The notes beneath the pieces were generated by a model that had not been told where the DNA came from, ran no database searches, and saw only the letters and a list, made by a program, of their open reading frames with translations. Made by a program: the position numbers and the translations under genes. Below, one piece after another: positions 46,328-55,673 of a stretch of 64,000 bases of DNA. Numbering within the stretch: position 1 is the stretch's first letter; every line of letters begins with the position of its first letter. Source of the DNA: Streptomyces sp. XY006 (GTDB lineage Bacteria; Actinomycetota; Actinomycetes; Streptomycetales; Streptomycetaceae); contig NZ_NOKT01000004.1 in NCBI RefSeq assembly GCF_002237655.1, positions 248,001 through 312,000 of the forward strand. The letters are read 5' to 3'.

Positions 46328-47163
46328 ACGCGGTGCGGCGCTCCCTGGGCAACGGAGTCGTCCAGGCCTTCCTCGTGCTGGTGGGGCTGGTGTGGATGAC
46401 CCCGCTGGCCGGACTGTTCCTGTCCTCCCTGCGGTCCGCCGAGGACACGGCCAAGGGCGGCTGGTGGACGGTGCTCTCCAGCCCGGGGCAGCTGTCCTTC
46501 GACAACTACTCGGCGCTACTGCAGAACGCCGGCATCACCCGGGCGTTCTGGAACACGGTGCTGATCTCGGTGCCGACGACGGTGCTGGTCGTGGTCGTGG
46601 CGGCGCTCGCCGGGTACGCCTTCGCGTGGCTGGACTTCCCGGGACGGGAGACGATCTTCCTGGTCGTGGTCGCGCTGCTGGTGGTGCCCGTGCAGATCGG
46701 CCTGCTGCCGGTCGCCAAACTCTTCGGGCAGCTCGGCCTGTTCGGCACGATCCCCGGAGTCGTGCTCTTCCACGTCGCCTACGGCCTTCCCTTCGCGGTG
46801 TTCCTCCTGCGCAACTACTTCGCCGAGATGCCGAAGGAGATGCTGGAGGCCGCCCGCATGGACGGCGGCACCGAGTGGCGCATCTTCACCCGCCTGGTCC
46901 TGCCCGTGGGCCGCCCGGCGATCGCCTCCCTGGCCATCTTCCAGTTCCTGTGGGTCTGGAACGACATGCTGGTGGCGCTGCTCTTCGCGGACAGCTCCGC
47001 ACAGCCGCTGACGGTGGAACTCCAGTCCCAGATACGCCAGTTCGGCAGCAACATCGACGTCCTGGCCCCCGGGGCGTTCCTGTCCCTGATCGTCCCGGTC
47101 GTGGTGTTCTTCGCCTTCCAGAAGCACTTCGTCCAGGGCGTGATGGCGGGGTCGGTCAAGTGA
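46324..47163 (+). CDS. Sugar ABC permease (MalG type)
   Basis: 279 residues, six helices, EAA loop MPKEMLEAARMDGGTEWRIFTRLVLP (~174-199). Partner of the MalF-type permease; ATGA overlap at 46324-46327 and GAAGGAG 6-10 bases before the ATG. Family features VVPVQIGLLPVAKLFGQLGLFGT and FLWVWNDMLVALLFADSSAQPLTV are typical of binding-protein-dependent sugar importers. No ATPase gene follows: Streptomyces sugar importers usually share the single ATPase MsiK, encoded elsewhere. It ends the GH13-SBP-permease-permease operon. Confidence 0.93.
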   Translation: MNAVRRSLGNGVVQAFLVLVGLVWMTPLAGLFLSSLRSAEDTAKGGWWTVLSSPGQLSFDNYSALLQNAGITRAFWNTVLISVPTTVLVVVVAALAGYAFAWLDFPGRETIFLVVVALLVVPVQIGLLPVAKLFGQLGLFGTIPGVVLFHVAYGLPFAVFLLRNYFAEMPKEMLEAARMDGGTEWRIFTRLVLPVGRPAIASLAIFQFLWVWNDMLVALLFADSSAQPLTVELQSQIRQFGSNIDVLAPGAFLSLIVPVVVFFAFQKHFVQGVMAGSVK

Positions 47164-47320
47164 TCGGACAGTACACAGCATCAAGCCGCCACATGTTTCA
47201 CAACCAATACATATCTTGTAGGCGATCTGTGTCGTGCGGGAAGATCGGAACTGATAGGTAGATACCTCCAGGGGGCTGTGACGCTGGTTGCCCCTGTGCG
47301 TTCGCAGGAGGTTCCGCCGC

Positions 47321-50300
47321 ATGACCCATCAGTTCCGACCCGTGCCCACCGTCGAGGATCCGACTCTCGAGCGTCTGAGGGCGGTCCTCGACGACTGGCG
47401 CAACTCGTTGCTGGACATGGGCGGACGCAACCGTCTGCTGAACTTCCGTCCCACCAAGAGCTCGACCCTGGACATCACCTCGCCCGGCGTCGGCACTCTC
47501 GTGGCGGAACTCACCAAGGGTTGGGACTTCTCCTCGGTCTCCTCGGACACCGAGGACGGCCGCGCCGGGACCGTCGAACAGCGGTCCCGGCCCGGGCTGG
47601 TCACGCAGAAGGCCACCCAGGCCTCGCTGGACGCCACGCTGTACCAACTGCGCCAGAAGTCCGGCCAGATGTACAACGACTATGGTCTGTGGGTGCTGTG
47701 GCTCGGCATCGGCATGCTGGACTGGTGCGAGGCGGAGGCGCACGAGAGCAGCACAGCCCCGCTGGTCCTCGTTCCGGTGGAGCTGCGGCGTGACAGCAAC
47801 CGCCACTACCGTCTCCACCTGGCTGAGGGCCAGGAACGCATCCACAACCCGGCACTGGCTGTGAAGCTCGAACGGCTCGGTGTCGACTGGGACCCGGTCA
47901 CCGGTACAGATGTCAGCGACGTGCCGGCGGTGCTTGCCGCCGCACACTCCGTCGCCGGAAACCACCAGGGCTGGTCCGTGCGCGAACACGTCGTGCTCGG
48001 CCTGTTCGCCTCGCACCGGGAGGCGATGTACCAGGACCTGCAGCAGAACGAGGACCAGATCCTCGCCCATCCGCTCGTGCGGGCCGCTGCCCTCGGTCCG
48101 GACGCGGGGCTGCCCGACGACCTCATCGGCTTCGATCCACCCGACCTGGACCGCATCGACGAAGTACAACTCCCCGAGAAGACGCCTTTGGTGCTCGACG
48201 CCGATGCGTCCCAGCGCCAGTGCATCGCGGCGGTTCTGGACGACCGGTCGTTCGTGATGAGCGGCCCGCCCGGCACGGGCAAGAGCCAGACCATCACCAA
48301 CATGATCGCGGCCCTCATGCACGCTGGCCGCAGCGTGTTGTTCGTGAGTGAGAAGGCAGCGGCGCTCGACGTGGTGCGCAACCGGCTGCGCGGGGTGGGT
48401 CTCGGTGACTTCGTCATGGCACTGCACAGCGGTGACACCAGCAAGAAGAGCGTGGCCACGGAGCTGGCTCGTGTTCTGACGACCGAAGCACGCGTCACGG
48501 GCGCCGCCGCCCACGAACTGGAGCGGGCACGCAGGCTGCGTGAGGAGCTGTCCGCCTACGCCGCTGCCATGAACCAGGTGCGCGAACCACTGCAACGCAG
48601 CCTGCACGATGTTCTCGGACGCCTCGTGCTGCTGGAGCAGGCGGGGACCCCCGACCTGTCGCTCAGCGCCGAGGACGCCAAGGCCGTGCGCGCCCTGAGT
48701 GCCGGTTCGCTGCTGGAGGCCACCGCAGCGGCACACGCTGTCAGCCGCGCCTGGCGCCCGGCAGCCGAGGGTGAGGACTTTCCCTGGCGCGGCCTGGTCG
48801 GCTCCGATGCTCACCAAGTGGTCGCGGAGGCCGCCGACGCCTTGGACGCCTTGGTGACTGCGGCTGGACGCCGCCCCTTTGCCGCCACGCAGGATGAGCC
48901 CCGTTCCGTACGGGAAGTCCACCACATGGTGCGGACGCTGGGGGAGGGCCTGCCAGCCGGCACGGACACCTCGACCGACGGCCTGCCGGACGATGTGTCC
49001 GCTCAGCTCGCCCAGCTCGCCGACCTGTTCGGCCTGCCCAAGCCGGACGGTGCCGAGTCCGCCTTCGCCCTCTGCGAGCTCGCCGACCTCACCGCATCAG
49101 ACCACCGACCGCCACGCGGTTGGTTCGTCGCCGACGAACTGGGCCGTGCCCGCGACGCCGCAGAGGAACTCAGACGCGCTCTGGACGCCGAAACGGCGGC
49201 CCGCGAAGCGGCAGCGGACGTCTTTGGGGAGCAGGTCCTCACCGCAGCAGATCTCCCCGACGTCGTCGGCCGGTTCGCCGACCAGCACCGCGGAGTGCTG
49301 GCCCGCTTCTCCGGTCAGTACAAGGAGGACCGCAGCTTCGTGCTTGCGCTCACTCGTACCGGCACCTGGGACAAGTCACTGCCGACTCGGCTGCCTCAGG
49401 CCCTGGCGTGGCTCACCGCCGCGCGCGAGGCGGCACGGCTGGCCGACAGCCACACGACACTCCTCGGCAGATACACCCCGAGAGCCACGAGCGCCCTGGA
49501 GGAACTCGACCGCGCTCTTGCGACGGCCGAGCGCATCGCCGCGCTGAGCGGTGCGGCCGTGCGGAGAGATGCCCTCGCCGCGCTTCTCTCCGACGACGCC
49601 GACGGGGACGACCTGCCGCTGCTCCTCGCGCGGAACGTGCGAAGCTCGCTCGCCTCGTGGTGCGCGGTCGCCTGCAGCCGCGCAGAGCGCTGGAGCCGTT
49701 CGGTGACCGCCCTGCTCGGCTTGTTCGAGCCGGGACGGCGCATGCAGCTCTCGCCCGCGTTGCAGGGCCCCTTCGACCAGGCTCAGCGGGTGATCGGGGC
49801 ACTTCGAACCGACCGTGAGGGACCCGACGAGTGGCATGCCCACACCGCAGGTCTCTCCGTCCTGTCCCGGCATGGCGCCGGCGGCCTGGTGGCCAGCGCG
49901 GCCGAACGAGGTGTCGATCCCGAGCGCCTGCCCGACATCGTCGAACAAGCGGTGCTGCGTGCTTGGGCCGACGACCTCCTCGCCACGGACAAGCGCCTGC
50001 GCAGCACCCGGTCCGACGACCTGAACGCGAGGGTGGTCGACTTCCAGGAGGCCGACCGACGCCTGATCGCCGCCGCCGGTGGTGCTGTCATCGAGGCGTG
50101 CAACGAGCGACGGCCCCGGCGCTTCGCCGGTGGCGCCGGAGCAGTGATCGTCCGGGAGGCGGAGAAGAAGACTCGGCACATGCCGGTACGGGAACTCCTC
50201 GGCAGGGCACGTGAGGTCGTTCAGTCGGTCAAGCCCTGCTTCATGATGAGTCCGCTGACCGTCAGCCAGTTCCTGCCCGCGGACTTCCATTTCGACGTCG

Positions 50301-52246
50301 TCATCTTCGACGAGGCCTCCCAGGTGCGGCCGGGCGACGCGATCAACTGCATCTACCGCGGAAAGACACTCGTCGTGGCCGGCGACGACAAGCAGCTGCC
50401 ACCGACCTCGTTCTTCGACGCGTCGGTGGACGATGCCTCCGACGAGTGGGACGAGGAGACCCCGGACTCCTTTGAGTCCCTGCTGCACGCATGCAAGGCC
50501 GGGGCCCTGCGGGAGCTGCCCCTGCGCTGGCACTACCGCAGCCGTCACGAGAACCTCATCACGTTCAGCAACCACGAGTTCTACGAGAACTCCATGGTGA
50601 CGTTCCCCGGAGCTCTCGACGAGGGCAACGACGTCGGCGTCGCCTTCCTGAAGGCCGACGGCATCTACGACCGGGGAGGTCGTCGGGATAACCGGGTGGA
50701 GGCGGATTTCGTCGCTCAGCGAGTCATACACCATTTCGACACCCGGCCCGGCAAGACGCTCGGTGTGGTGGCCCTTTCACAGGCGCAGGCATCGGCGATC
50801 GACCAAGCCGTGCAGCAGGCGCGGCTGAAGCGCCCGGACCTAGACCACTGCTTTACCGAGGACCGCCTCGATGGCTTCTTCGTCAAGAACCTGGAATCCG
50901 TGCAGGGCGACGAGCGCGATGTGATGATCATGTCTGTCGGCTACGGCCCCGACGAACACGGCAAGGTGGGCCTGAACTTTGGTCCCATCAACAAGGGCGG
51001 CGGCTGGCGTCGCCTCAATGTCGCGGTGACCCGAGCCCGGTACCGCATGGAGGTCGTCGCCTCCTTTCGCGGCACGGGCCTGGCCGACAGCGCCAACGAA
51101 AGCGTGCAGTACCTCAAGCGTTATCTCGAGTACGCGGAGAACGGTCCCGCGGTCCTGGCCCGGGACGTCGTACAGTCCGACGCCGAGCCGGACAGCCCGT
51201 TCGAGGAATCCGTCCTCGCGGTCCTGCGCGGCTGGGGCTACCGGGTCCAGCCGCAGGTCGGCGTCGCCGGTTACCGCATCGACCTCGGAGTGCGCCATCC
51301 CGAGTTGCCGGGCGCGTACGCCCTGGGTGTCGAATGCGACGGCGCCATGTACCACTCCAGCAAAGCAGCCCGGGACCGCGACCGGTTGCGCGAACAGGTT
51401 CTGAACGGACTCGGCTGGCGCTTGTACCGGATCTGGGGCACCGACTGGTACCGGGGACGCGCGGCTGCGGAACTGAGGTTGCGTGAAGCGGTCGAGCAGG
51501 CCGTCGCCCGAGGTCCGCTCGTCGCGGACCACTCGGCTTCGCAGTCCCGCGCTCCCGCCCACCAGGGGTCGGGGACATCGGAAGGTGCGGTCACGGACGA
51601 GGTGGAGGACGGCCTGCCGGCGGTGCCGTCACCGCGTACGGCCCTCCGAGAGGAAGTCGCGTACGAACGAGTGCCGGTCGACACCGGCGGGGAACGCGCT
51701 TGGAGCGCCGGGTACACGACGAGCCAGATCATCGTCAGCTCGCAGTACGAACTGCATACACCCGAGGCCCGCCCTGCCCTGCGAACCCTGCTGGCTCAGG
51801 TGATCGAAACAGAAGGCCCCATCCATGAGGACCTGCTGGTCCAGCGGGCCCGGGAGGCCTGGAGAGTGGGGCGGGCAGGCAACCGGATCCGGGACAACGT
51901 TCGGGAAGTGGCTCATGCCTTGGTCGCTTCCGGCCTGGTCGCCACGGACGGCGCGTTCTTTGACCTCGCACAGCACGACGCGCTGAAGGCGCGGCATCCG
52001 GGGGACGGCCAGACCGTGCGCAAGGTCGTGCACATCGCCCCGGCCGAGAGGTACGTCGCCTTGGCCGAACTCGCGGCCGAGTGTCCTGGGATGTCGAGGG
52101 ACGAACTGATCAAACAGGCCTGTGAGTTCTTCGGATGGCGGCGCACGGGGAAGGACATTCGCGACTGCCTGGCCGCCGACATCGAAGAACTGCACCTTCA
52201 GCAACGGCTGGAAGGCGGGCCGGAGCGCATCACGGCGGCTCGCTGA
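47321..52246 (+). CDS. DUF4011-helicase-REase-DUF3320 protein (Hhe-like phage defence candidate)
   Basis: 1641 residues. DUF4011 at the N-terminus (~20-235; DWRNSLLDMGGRNRLLNFRP). Superfamily 1 helicase core: Walker A GPPGTGKS (315-322), Walker B FDEASQ (996-1001), VVAGDDKQLPPTSFF, ESVQGDERD (~1192) and VAVTRARYRMEV, with a ~600-residue insert between motifs I and II. Then a Vsr/MTES_1575-type PD-(D/E)xK nuclease (~1292-1400; Asp1321 in YRIDLG, Glu1338 in GVECDGAMYH) and a DUF3320-like region (~1465-1555; TSQIIVSSQYELH), plus a further ~85 residues. The same plan defines Hhe anti-phage proteins. AGGAGG precedes the ATG by 9 bases. Codon use is visibly less GC3-biased than neighbours, suggesting transfer. 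Confidence 0.9.
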   Translation: MTHQFRPVPTVEDPTLERLRAVLDDWRNSLLDMGGRNRLLNFRPTKSSTLDITSPGVGTLVAELTKGWDFSSVSSDTEDGRAGTVEQRSRPGLVTQKATQASLDATLYQLRQKSGQMYNDYGLWVLWLGIGMLDWCEAEAHESSTAPLVLVPVELRRDSNRHYRLHLAEGQERIHNPALAVKLERLGVDWDPVTGTDVSDVPAVLAAAHSVAGNHQGWSVREHVVLGLFASHREAMYQDLQQNEDQILAHPLVRAAALGPDAGLPDDLIGFDPPDLDRIDEVQLPEKTPLVLDADASQRQCIAAVLDDRSFVMSGPPGTGKSQTITNMIAALMHAGRSVLFVSEKAAALDVVRNRLRGVGLGDFVMALHSGDTSKKSVATELARVLTTEARVTGAAAHELERARRLREELSAYAAAMNQVREPLQRSLHDVLGRLVLLEQAGTPDLSLSAEDAKAVRALSAGSLLEATAAAHAVSRAWRPAAEGEDFPWRGLVGSDAHQVVAEAADALDALVTAAGRRPFAATQDEPRSVREVHHMVRTLGEGLPAGTDTSTDGLPDDVSAQLAQLADLFGLPKPDGAESAFALCELADLTASDHRPPRGWFVADELGRARDAAEELRRALDAETAAREAAADVFGEQVLTAADLPDVVGRFADQHRGVLARFSGQYKEDRSFVLALTRTGTWDKSLPTRLPQALAWLTAAREAARLADSHTTLLGRYTPRATSALEELDRALATAERIAALSGAAVRRDALAALLSDDADGDDLPLLLARNVRSSLASWCAVACSRAERWSRSVTALLGLFEPGRRMQLSPALQGPFDQAQRVIGALRTDREGPDEWHAHTAGLSVLSRHGAGGLVASAAERGVDPERLPDIVEQAVLRAWADDLLATDKRLRSTRSDDLNARVVDFQEADRRLIAAAGGAVIEACNERRPRRFAGGAGAVIVREAEKKTRHMPVRELLGRAREVVQSVKPCFMMSPLTVSQFLPADFHFDVVIFDEASQVRPGDAINCIYRGKTLVVAGDDKQLPPTSFFDASVDDASDEWDEETPDSFESLLHACKAGALRELPLRWHYRSRHENLITFSNHEFYENSMVTFPGALDEGNDVGVAFLKADGIYDRGGRRDNRVEADFVAQRVIHHFDTRPGKTLGVVALSQAQASAIDQAVQQARLKRPDLDHCFTEDRLDGFFVKNLESVQGDERDVMIMSVGYGPDEHGKVGLNFGPINKGGGWRRLNVAVTRARYRMEVVASFRGTGLADSANESVQYLKRYLEYAENGPAVLARDVVQSDAEPDSPFEESVLAVLRGWGYRVQPQVGVAGYRIDLGVRHPELPGAYALGVECDGAMYHSSKAARDRDRLREQVLNGLGWRLYRIWGTDWYRGRAAAELRLREAVEQAVARGPLVADHSASQSRAPAHQGSGTSEGAVTDEVEDGLPAVPSPRTALREEVAYERVPVDTGGERAWSAGYTTSQIIVSSQYELHTPEARPALRTLLAQVIETEGPIHEDLLVQRAREAWRVGRAGNRIRDNVREVAHALVASGLVATDGAFFDLAQHDALKARHPGDGQTVRKVVHIAPAERYVALAELAAECPGMSRDELIKQACEFFGWRRTGKDIRDCLAADIEELHLQQRLEGGPERITAAR

Positions 52247-52249
52247 GGT

Positions 52250-52280
52250 GGGCGGCGGGGCTCGGAGGCCACCGCCGCCC
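52250..52280. terminator. Convergent terminator between the helicase gene and pgl
   Basis: GGGCGGCGG (52250-52258) pairs with CCGCCGCCC (52272-52280) across a 13-base loop, in the 38-base gap between converging genes. Confidence 0.65.
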
Positions 52281-52284
52281 CTGC

Positions 52285-53070
52285 TCAGGCCGAAGCCGGC
52301 GGGTACAGCGATCGTGGCAGCTGGGAGGCCGCCGCCGCGTCCAGCAGCCACAGGGTGCGGCTGCGGCCGTACGCGCCGGCCGCCGGGGCCTGGATCTCGC
52401 CCGCGCCCGAGAGGGCGATCGCCGCCGCCTGGGCCTTGTCCTCCCCGGCCGCGAGCAGCCACACCTCACGGGCCGCGCGGATCGCCGGCAGCGTCAGCGT
52501 CACCCGCGTCGGCGGCGGCTTGGGCGCGCCGTGCACGCCGACCACCGTGCGGTCGGTCTCCCGGACCGCCGGGAGTTCCGGGAAGAGGGACGCGACGTGC
52601 GTGTCCGGGCCGACGCCCAGCATCAGCACGTCGAACGCGGGAACCGGCCCGTGGTTCTCCGGGCCGGCCGCGGCCGCCAGCTCCTCCGCGTACGCGGCGG
52701 CGGCCGCCTCCACGTCGTCGCCGTGCGGGCCGTCCGACGCGGGCATCGCGTGCACCCGCTTCGGGTCCAGCGGCACCGCGTCCAGCAGCGCCTCCCGCGC
52801 CTGCGTGACATTGCGGTCCGGGTCGCCCTCCGGCAGGAAGCGCTCGTCGCCCCACCACAGGTCCAGCCGGGACCAGTCGACCGCGTCCCGCGCCGGCGCC
52901 GCCGCCAGCGCGGCCAGCAGGCCGTTGCCGTTGCGGCCGCCGGTCAGGACCACGGACGCCGAGCCCCGGGAGGCCTGCGCGTCCACGATCCTGGTGATCA
53001 GCCGGGCCGCCGCGGCCTGCGCCATCAGCTCCTTGTCCCGGTGGACGACCAGCTGCGGTGCCGTACTCAC
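52285..53070 (-). CDS. pgl: 6-phosphogluconolactonase
   Basis: 261 residues, DevB/SOL type. Hydrolyses 6-phosphogluconolactone, second step of the oxidative pentose phosphate pathway. Signatures: SVVLTGGRNGNGLLAAL, DLWWGDERFLPEGDPDRN (~89-107) and FDVLMLGVGPDTHVASLFPE (~147-166), where the canonical GxGxDGHxASLFP motif reads GVGPDTHVASLFP. GTG start overlapping the opcA stop (GTGA). Last gene of the tkt-tal-zwf-opcA-pgl operon. Confidence 0.94.
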   Translation of the reverse strand: MSTAPQLVVHRDKELMAQAAAARLITRIVDAQASRGSASVVLTGGRNGNGLLAALAAAPARDAVDWSRLDLWWGDERFLPEGDPDRNVTQAREALLDAVPLDPKRVHAMPASDGPHGDDVEAAAAAYAEELAAAAGPENHGPVPAFDVLMLGVGPDTHVASLFPELPAVRETDRTVVGVHGAPKPPPTRVTLTLPAIRAAREVWLLAAGEDKAQAAAIALSGAGEIQAPAAGAYGRSRTLWLLDAAAASQLPRSLYPPASA

Positions 53071-54149
53071 TTCACCTCCGCCTTCCGGGCCGGTTCCGGA
53101 GCGGGCGGCTCCTGCCTCACCGGTGCCTGCGCCGTCGCCTGCGCAGCGGGAGCTTTCGCAGCCGCCTCGACGGGAGCGGGGAGGGCGAGTCGGGCCCGCC
53201 CGTCACTTTTGGGCACCGGCCCCGAGGCCTTCAGCCGGTCCACGCCGTACCGCAGGGCCGACGCGTAGGTGTCGTCCGGGTCCAGCCGCCGCAGCTCCTC
53301 CGCGATCAGCTCGGCCGTGTCCCGGCGCTTGAGCGCCACCGCGCGGTCGGGCTGGCCCTCGATGGAGAGGGTCGCCAGGGTCCCGTCGGCGCGGTCCAGG
53401 TGGATCGGTCCGCAGGTGGTGTCCATGCGGACCGCCGTCAGACCCGGGCCGCTGGACAGGGAGCGCTTCACGGGGACGTCCAGCCGGTCCGCGAGCCACA
53501 TCGCCAGCAGCTCGCAGCTCGGGTTGAACTCCTCGCCCTCCACCTCGACGGCGCTGACCTCGCAGGCGACCTGGTCGAGGGCCGCCGCCAGCATGGAACG
53601 CCAGGGCGTGATGCGGGTCCAGGACAGGTCCGTGTCGCCGGGGGTGTAGGTCCCCGACCGGGTGGCCAGGTCCCGCACCGGCTGCTCGGAGGCGTACGTG
53701 TCGGTGACGCGGCGCTGGGCGAGGGCCCCCAGGGGGTCCTTGGCCGGGTCGAGCGGTGCGTTCACCGGCCACCAGACCACCACCGGGGCGTCCGGCAGCA
53801 GCAGCGGCAGCACCACCGACTGGGCGTGGTCGACGACCTCGCCGTACAGCCGCAGCACCACCGTCTCGCCGGTGCCCGCGTCCGCGCCGACCCGGACCTC
53901 CGCGTCCAGGCGGGACTGCGTACGGTCGCGGGGCGAGCGGGAGACGCGCTTGATGACCACCAGCGTGCGCGAGGGGTGCTCGCGCGAGGCGTCGCTCGCG
54001 GCCTTCAGCGCGTCGTAGGCGTTCTCCTCGTCCGTCACGATGACCAGCGTGAGCACCATGCCGACCGCCGGGGTGCCGATCGCCCGGCGGCCCTGCACCA
54101 GCGCCTTGTTGATCTTGCTGGCCGTGGTGTCGGTCAGGTCTATCTTCAT
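53067..54149 (-). CDS. opcA: Glucose-6-phosphate dehydrogenase assembly protein OpcA
   Basis: 360 residues. OpcA is needed for active, oxidation-responsive glucose-6-phosphate dehydrogenase in cyanobacteria and actinobacteria. Family features: MKIDLTDTTASKINKALVQGRR, LTLVIVTDEENAYDALKAA, PVVVWWPVNAPLDPAKDPLGALAQRRVTDTYAS and DLSWTRITPWRSMLAAALDQ. The C-terminal ~45 residues are Ala/Pro-rich and low in complexity. It overlaps zwf by ATGA upstream and pgl by GTGA downstream, so three proteins are translationally coupled. Confidence 0.95.
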   Translation of the reverse strand: MKIDLTDTTASKINKALVQGRRAIGTPAVGMVLTLVIVTDEENAYDALKAASDASREHPSRTLVVIKRVSRSPRDRTQSRLDAEVRVGADAGTGETVVLRLYGEVVDHAQSVVLPLLLPDAPVVVWWPVNAPLDPAKDPLGALAQRRVTDTYASEQPVRDLATRSGTYTPGDTDLSWTRITPWRSMLAAALDQVACEVSAVEVEGEEFNPSCELLAMWLADRLDVPVKRSLSSGPGLTAVRMDTTCGPIHLDRADGTLATLSIEGQPDRAVALKRRDTAELIAEELRRLDPDDTYASALRYGVDRLKASGPVPKSDGRARLALPAPVEAAAKAPAAQATAQAPVRQEPPAPEPARKAEVK

Positions 54150-55669
54150 GGCCGGCGCCAGCTCCGTCCGTGTCGCTCGAGCATTTCGTCCGCCTCGACG
54201 GGCCCCCAGGTACCGGCCGGGTACTGGGCGGGCTTGCCGTTGCTGTCCCAGTACTCCTCGATCGGGTCGAGGATCTTCCAGGACAGCTCGACCTCCTCGG
54301 TGCGCGGGAAGAGGTTCGAGTCGCCGAGCAGGACGTCCAGGATGAGCCGCTCGTACGCCTCCGGACTGGACTCCGTGAAGGACTCGCCGTACGCGAAGTC
54401 CATCGACACGTCCCGGATCTCCATCGACGTGCCCGGCACCTTCGAGCCGAAGCGGACCGTCACGCCCTCGTCCGGCTGGACGCGGATGACGATCGCGTTG
54501 GAGCCGAGCTCCTCGGTCGCCGTGGAGTCGAAGGGGGAGTGCGGGGCCCGCTGGAAGACGACGGCGATCTCCGTCACCCGGCGGCCCAGCCGCTTGCCGG
54601 TGCGCAGGTAGAAGGGGACGCCCGCCCAGCGGCGGTTGTCGATCTCCAGCTTGACGGCCGCGTAGGTGTCGGTCTTGGAGGAGGCGTCGATGCCGTCCTC
54701 CTCCAGGTAGCCGCGCACCTTCACGCCGCCCTGCCAGCCGGCCGCGTACTGGGCGCGCACGGTGTCGCGTCCCAGGTCCTGCGGCAGCCGCACGGCCCCG
54801 AGCACCTTGGTCTTCTCGGCGGCCAGCGCGTCGGCGTCGAAGGACGCCGGTTCCTCCATGGCCGTCAGGGCCAGCAGCTGGAGCAGGTGGTTCTGGATGA
54901 CGTCACGGGCGGCGCCGATGCCGTCGTAGTAGCCGGCCCGGCCGCCGATGCCGATGTCCTCGGCCATGGTGATCTGCACGTGGTCCACGAAGGACCGGTT
55001 CCAGATCGGCTCGAACATCGTGTTGGCGAAGCGCAGCGCCAGGATGTTCTGGACGGTCTCCTTGCCCAGGTAGTGGTCGATGCGGAAGACCTGGTCCGGG
55101 GCGAAAACCTCGTGGACGACCTTGTTCAGCTCCTCGGCCGACTTCAGGTTGTGCCCGAACGGCTTCTCGATCACCGCGCGCCGCCAGGAACCGCCGGTCT
55201 GGTCCGCCAGCCCGTGCTTCTTCAGCTGCTGGATGACCACCGGGAAGGACTTCGGCGGCACCGAGAGGTAGAAGGCGAAGTTGCCGCCCGTGCCCTGCGC
55301 CTTGTCCAGCTCCTCGATCGTGGAGCGCAGCCGCTCGAACGCGTCGTCGTCGTCGAACGTGCCCTGCACGAAGCGCATGCCCTGGATGAGCTGCTGCCAG
55401 ACCTCCTCGCGGAAGGGCGTGCGGGCGTGTTCCTTGACCGCGTCGTGCACCTCCTGCGCGAAGTCCTCGTGCGCCCACTCGCGGCGGGCGAAGCCCACCA
55501 GCGAGAAGCCCGGCGGCAGCAGACCCCGGTTGGCCAGGTCGTACACGGCCGGCATCAGCTTCTTGCGCGACAGGTCGCCCGTGACGCCGAAGATGACCAG
55601 GCCCGACGGCCCCGCGATACGCGGGAGCCGTCGGTCCGCCGGGTCACGCAGCGGATTGCTGCTCGACAC
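54146..55669 (-). CDS. zwf: Glucose-6-phosphate 1-dehydrogenase
   Basis: 507 residues. Oxidises glucose-6-phosphate with NADP+, the committed and NADPH-forming step of the pathway. Coenzyme loop GVTGDLSRKK (28-37), active site RIDHYLGKE (196-204) with catalytic His199, and EKPFGHNL (169-174). GTG start at 55669, five bases after tal. The gene is followed at once by opcA, its assembly partner. Confidence 0.97.
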   Translation of the reverse strand: MSSSNPLRDPADRRLPRIAGPSGLVIFGVTGDLSRKKLMPAVYDLANRGLLPPGFSLVGFARREWAHEDFAQEVHDAVKEHARTPFREEVWQQLIQGMRFVQGTFDDDDAFERLRSTIEELDKAQGTGGNFAFYLSVPPKSFPVVIQQLKKHGLADQTGGSWRRAVIEKPFGHNLKSAEELNKVVHEVFAPDQVFRIDHYLGKETVQNILALRFANTMFEPIWNRSFVDHVQITMAEDIGIGGRAGYYDGIGAARDVIQNHLLQLLALTAMEEPASFDADALAAEKTKVLGAVRLPQDLGRDTVRAQYAAGWQGGVKVRGYLEEDGIDASSKTDTYAAVKLEIDNRRWAGVPFYLRTGKRLGRRVTEIAVVFQRAPHSPFDSTATEELGSNAIVIRVQPDEGVTVRFGSKVPGTSMEIRDVSMDFAYGESFTESSPEAYERLILDVLLGDSNLFPRTEEVELSWKILDPIEEYWDSNGKPAQYPAGTWGPVEADEMLERHGRSWRRP

Positions 55670-55673
55670 CTGT

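Noticed and set aside
47164..47320. SigR-type or RecA-NDp promoter before the DUF4011 helicase gene
   Set aside because: GGAAC and TAGGTA/TAGATA words occur, but no partner element is at the required distance. The region is AT-richer and probably contains the promoter, which I cannot place.
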